Positions 63,658 to 64,000 of a stretch of DNA of 64,000 nt are shown piece after piece. This DNA is from Bugulina stolonifera (taxonomy: Eukaryota > Bryozoa > Gymnolaemata > Cheilostomatida > Bugulidae). Position numbers and translations under genes: made by a program. The notes under the pieces were generated by a model, which saw only the letters and a program-made list of their open reading frames with translations, made no database searches and was not told the origin of the DNA. The DNA is taken from the NCBI GenBank assembly GCA_935421135.1, contig OW285188.1, forward strand, positions 2,625,001-2,689,000. The letters run 5' to 3'. Position 1 is the first letter of the stretch; each line of letters begins with the position of its first letter.

Positions 63658-64000
63658 GTAAGGATTCTCCAACTACTGGATCATTACATGATTGTGTATT
63701 GTACATAGAGTGAAGTCGCAGTAGGGTGTGTTTGTCTTTGTGTACACTTATTCCCAGGCAGTTGATTGTTTAGCCTGAGGTCAATGAATCTTGGGTCTAA
63801 GTGGTACTGGGTGCGCATAGTCTCAGGACGTGTTAGTATATGACCAAGGTCATTAGTATATGACCAAGGTCGTTAGTATGACCAAGGTCGAATGGGCCAA
63901 TAAGCCAGACTGACTTGGGCTAGTAACCGCAATACACTACTCTCTGTATCTCCCAAATATTCAGGTTACAATAAATTCAAGATTTAATATACGTGTGCTA

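Overview
The window looks like nuclear DNA of a non-bilaterian or other marine invertebrate; a sponge is my best guess. All protein genes are split by GT-AG introns, the DNA is AT-rich, there are no bacterial operons or Shine-Dalgarno sites, and the gene set (polyubiquitin, an Hv1 proton channel, a prenylated PRL phosphatase, an LPCAT-type acyltransferase) is animal-like. The species assignment is inference.

Layout. 1-10.1 kb is a transposon graveyard: a broken LINE (380-2345), a CAGTGC-ended repeat, two LTR-like units, and a composite (5932-9548) in which a 3.6-kb element with ~370-bp terminal inverted repeats and a perfect 8-bp target duplication has taken in two hAT-type elements. 10.6-13.3 kb holds a heat-shock-like polyubiquitin gene on the minus strand (seven units, 533 residues). 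13.3-23.8 kb is repeat-rich: a ~65-bp minisatellite, another LTR-like unit, a foldback element, a decayed stray ubiquitin unit, one hAT nested in another, and a LINE remnant. 23.8-25.4 kb is the Hv1 gene. 25.4-29.0 kb is again repeats, ending in a 413-bp near-perfect palindrome. 29.4-33.8 kb is a five-exon PRL (PTP4A-like) phosphatase. It meets, tail to tail with only ~80 bp between the two poly(A) signals, a long minus-strand gene (33.98 to at least 47.2 kb) of unrecognised family, whose introns carry five separate minisatellites and two hAT insertions and whose coding exon carries two more tandem repeats. 47-60 kb is mostly sequence in which I see no convincing gene, with one LINE remnant. 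60.0-63.7 kb is the 5' part of an LPCAT-like gene that runs off the right edge and carries a tRNA-derived SINE in an intron.

The genes do not form an obvious pathway. The most informative signals are evolutionary: many insertions can be delimited to the base from terminal inverted repeats plus 8-bp target duplications; four LTR-like units share one compact TATA-to-poly(A) architecture; the polyubiquitin intron separates a diverged half-unit from homogenised units; and one gene has accumulated an exceptional load of tandem repeats. Splice sites were placed by eye from GT/AG consensus, reading-frame phase and protein similarity, without transcript support.
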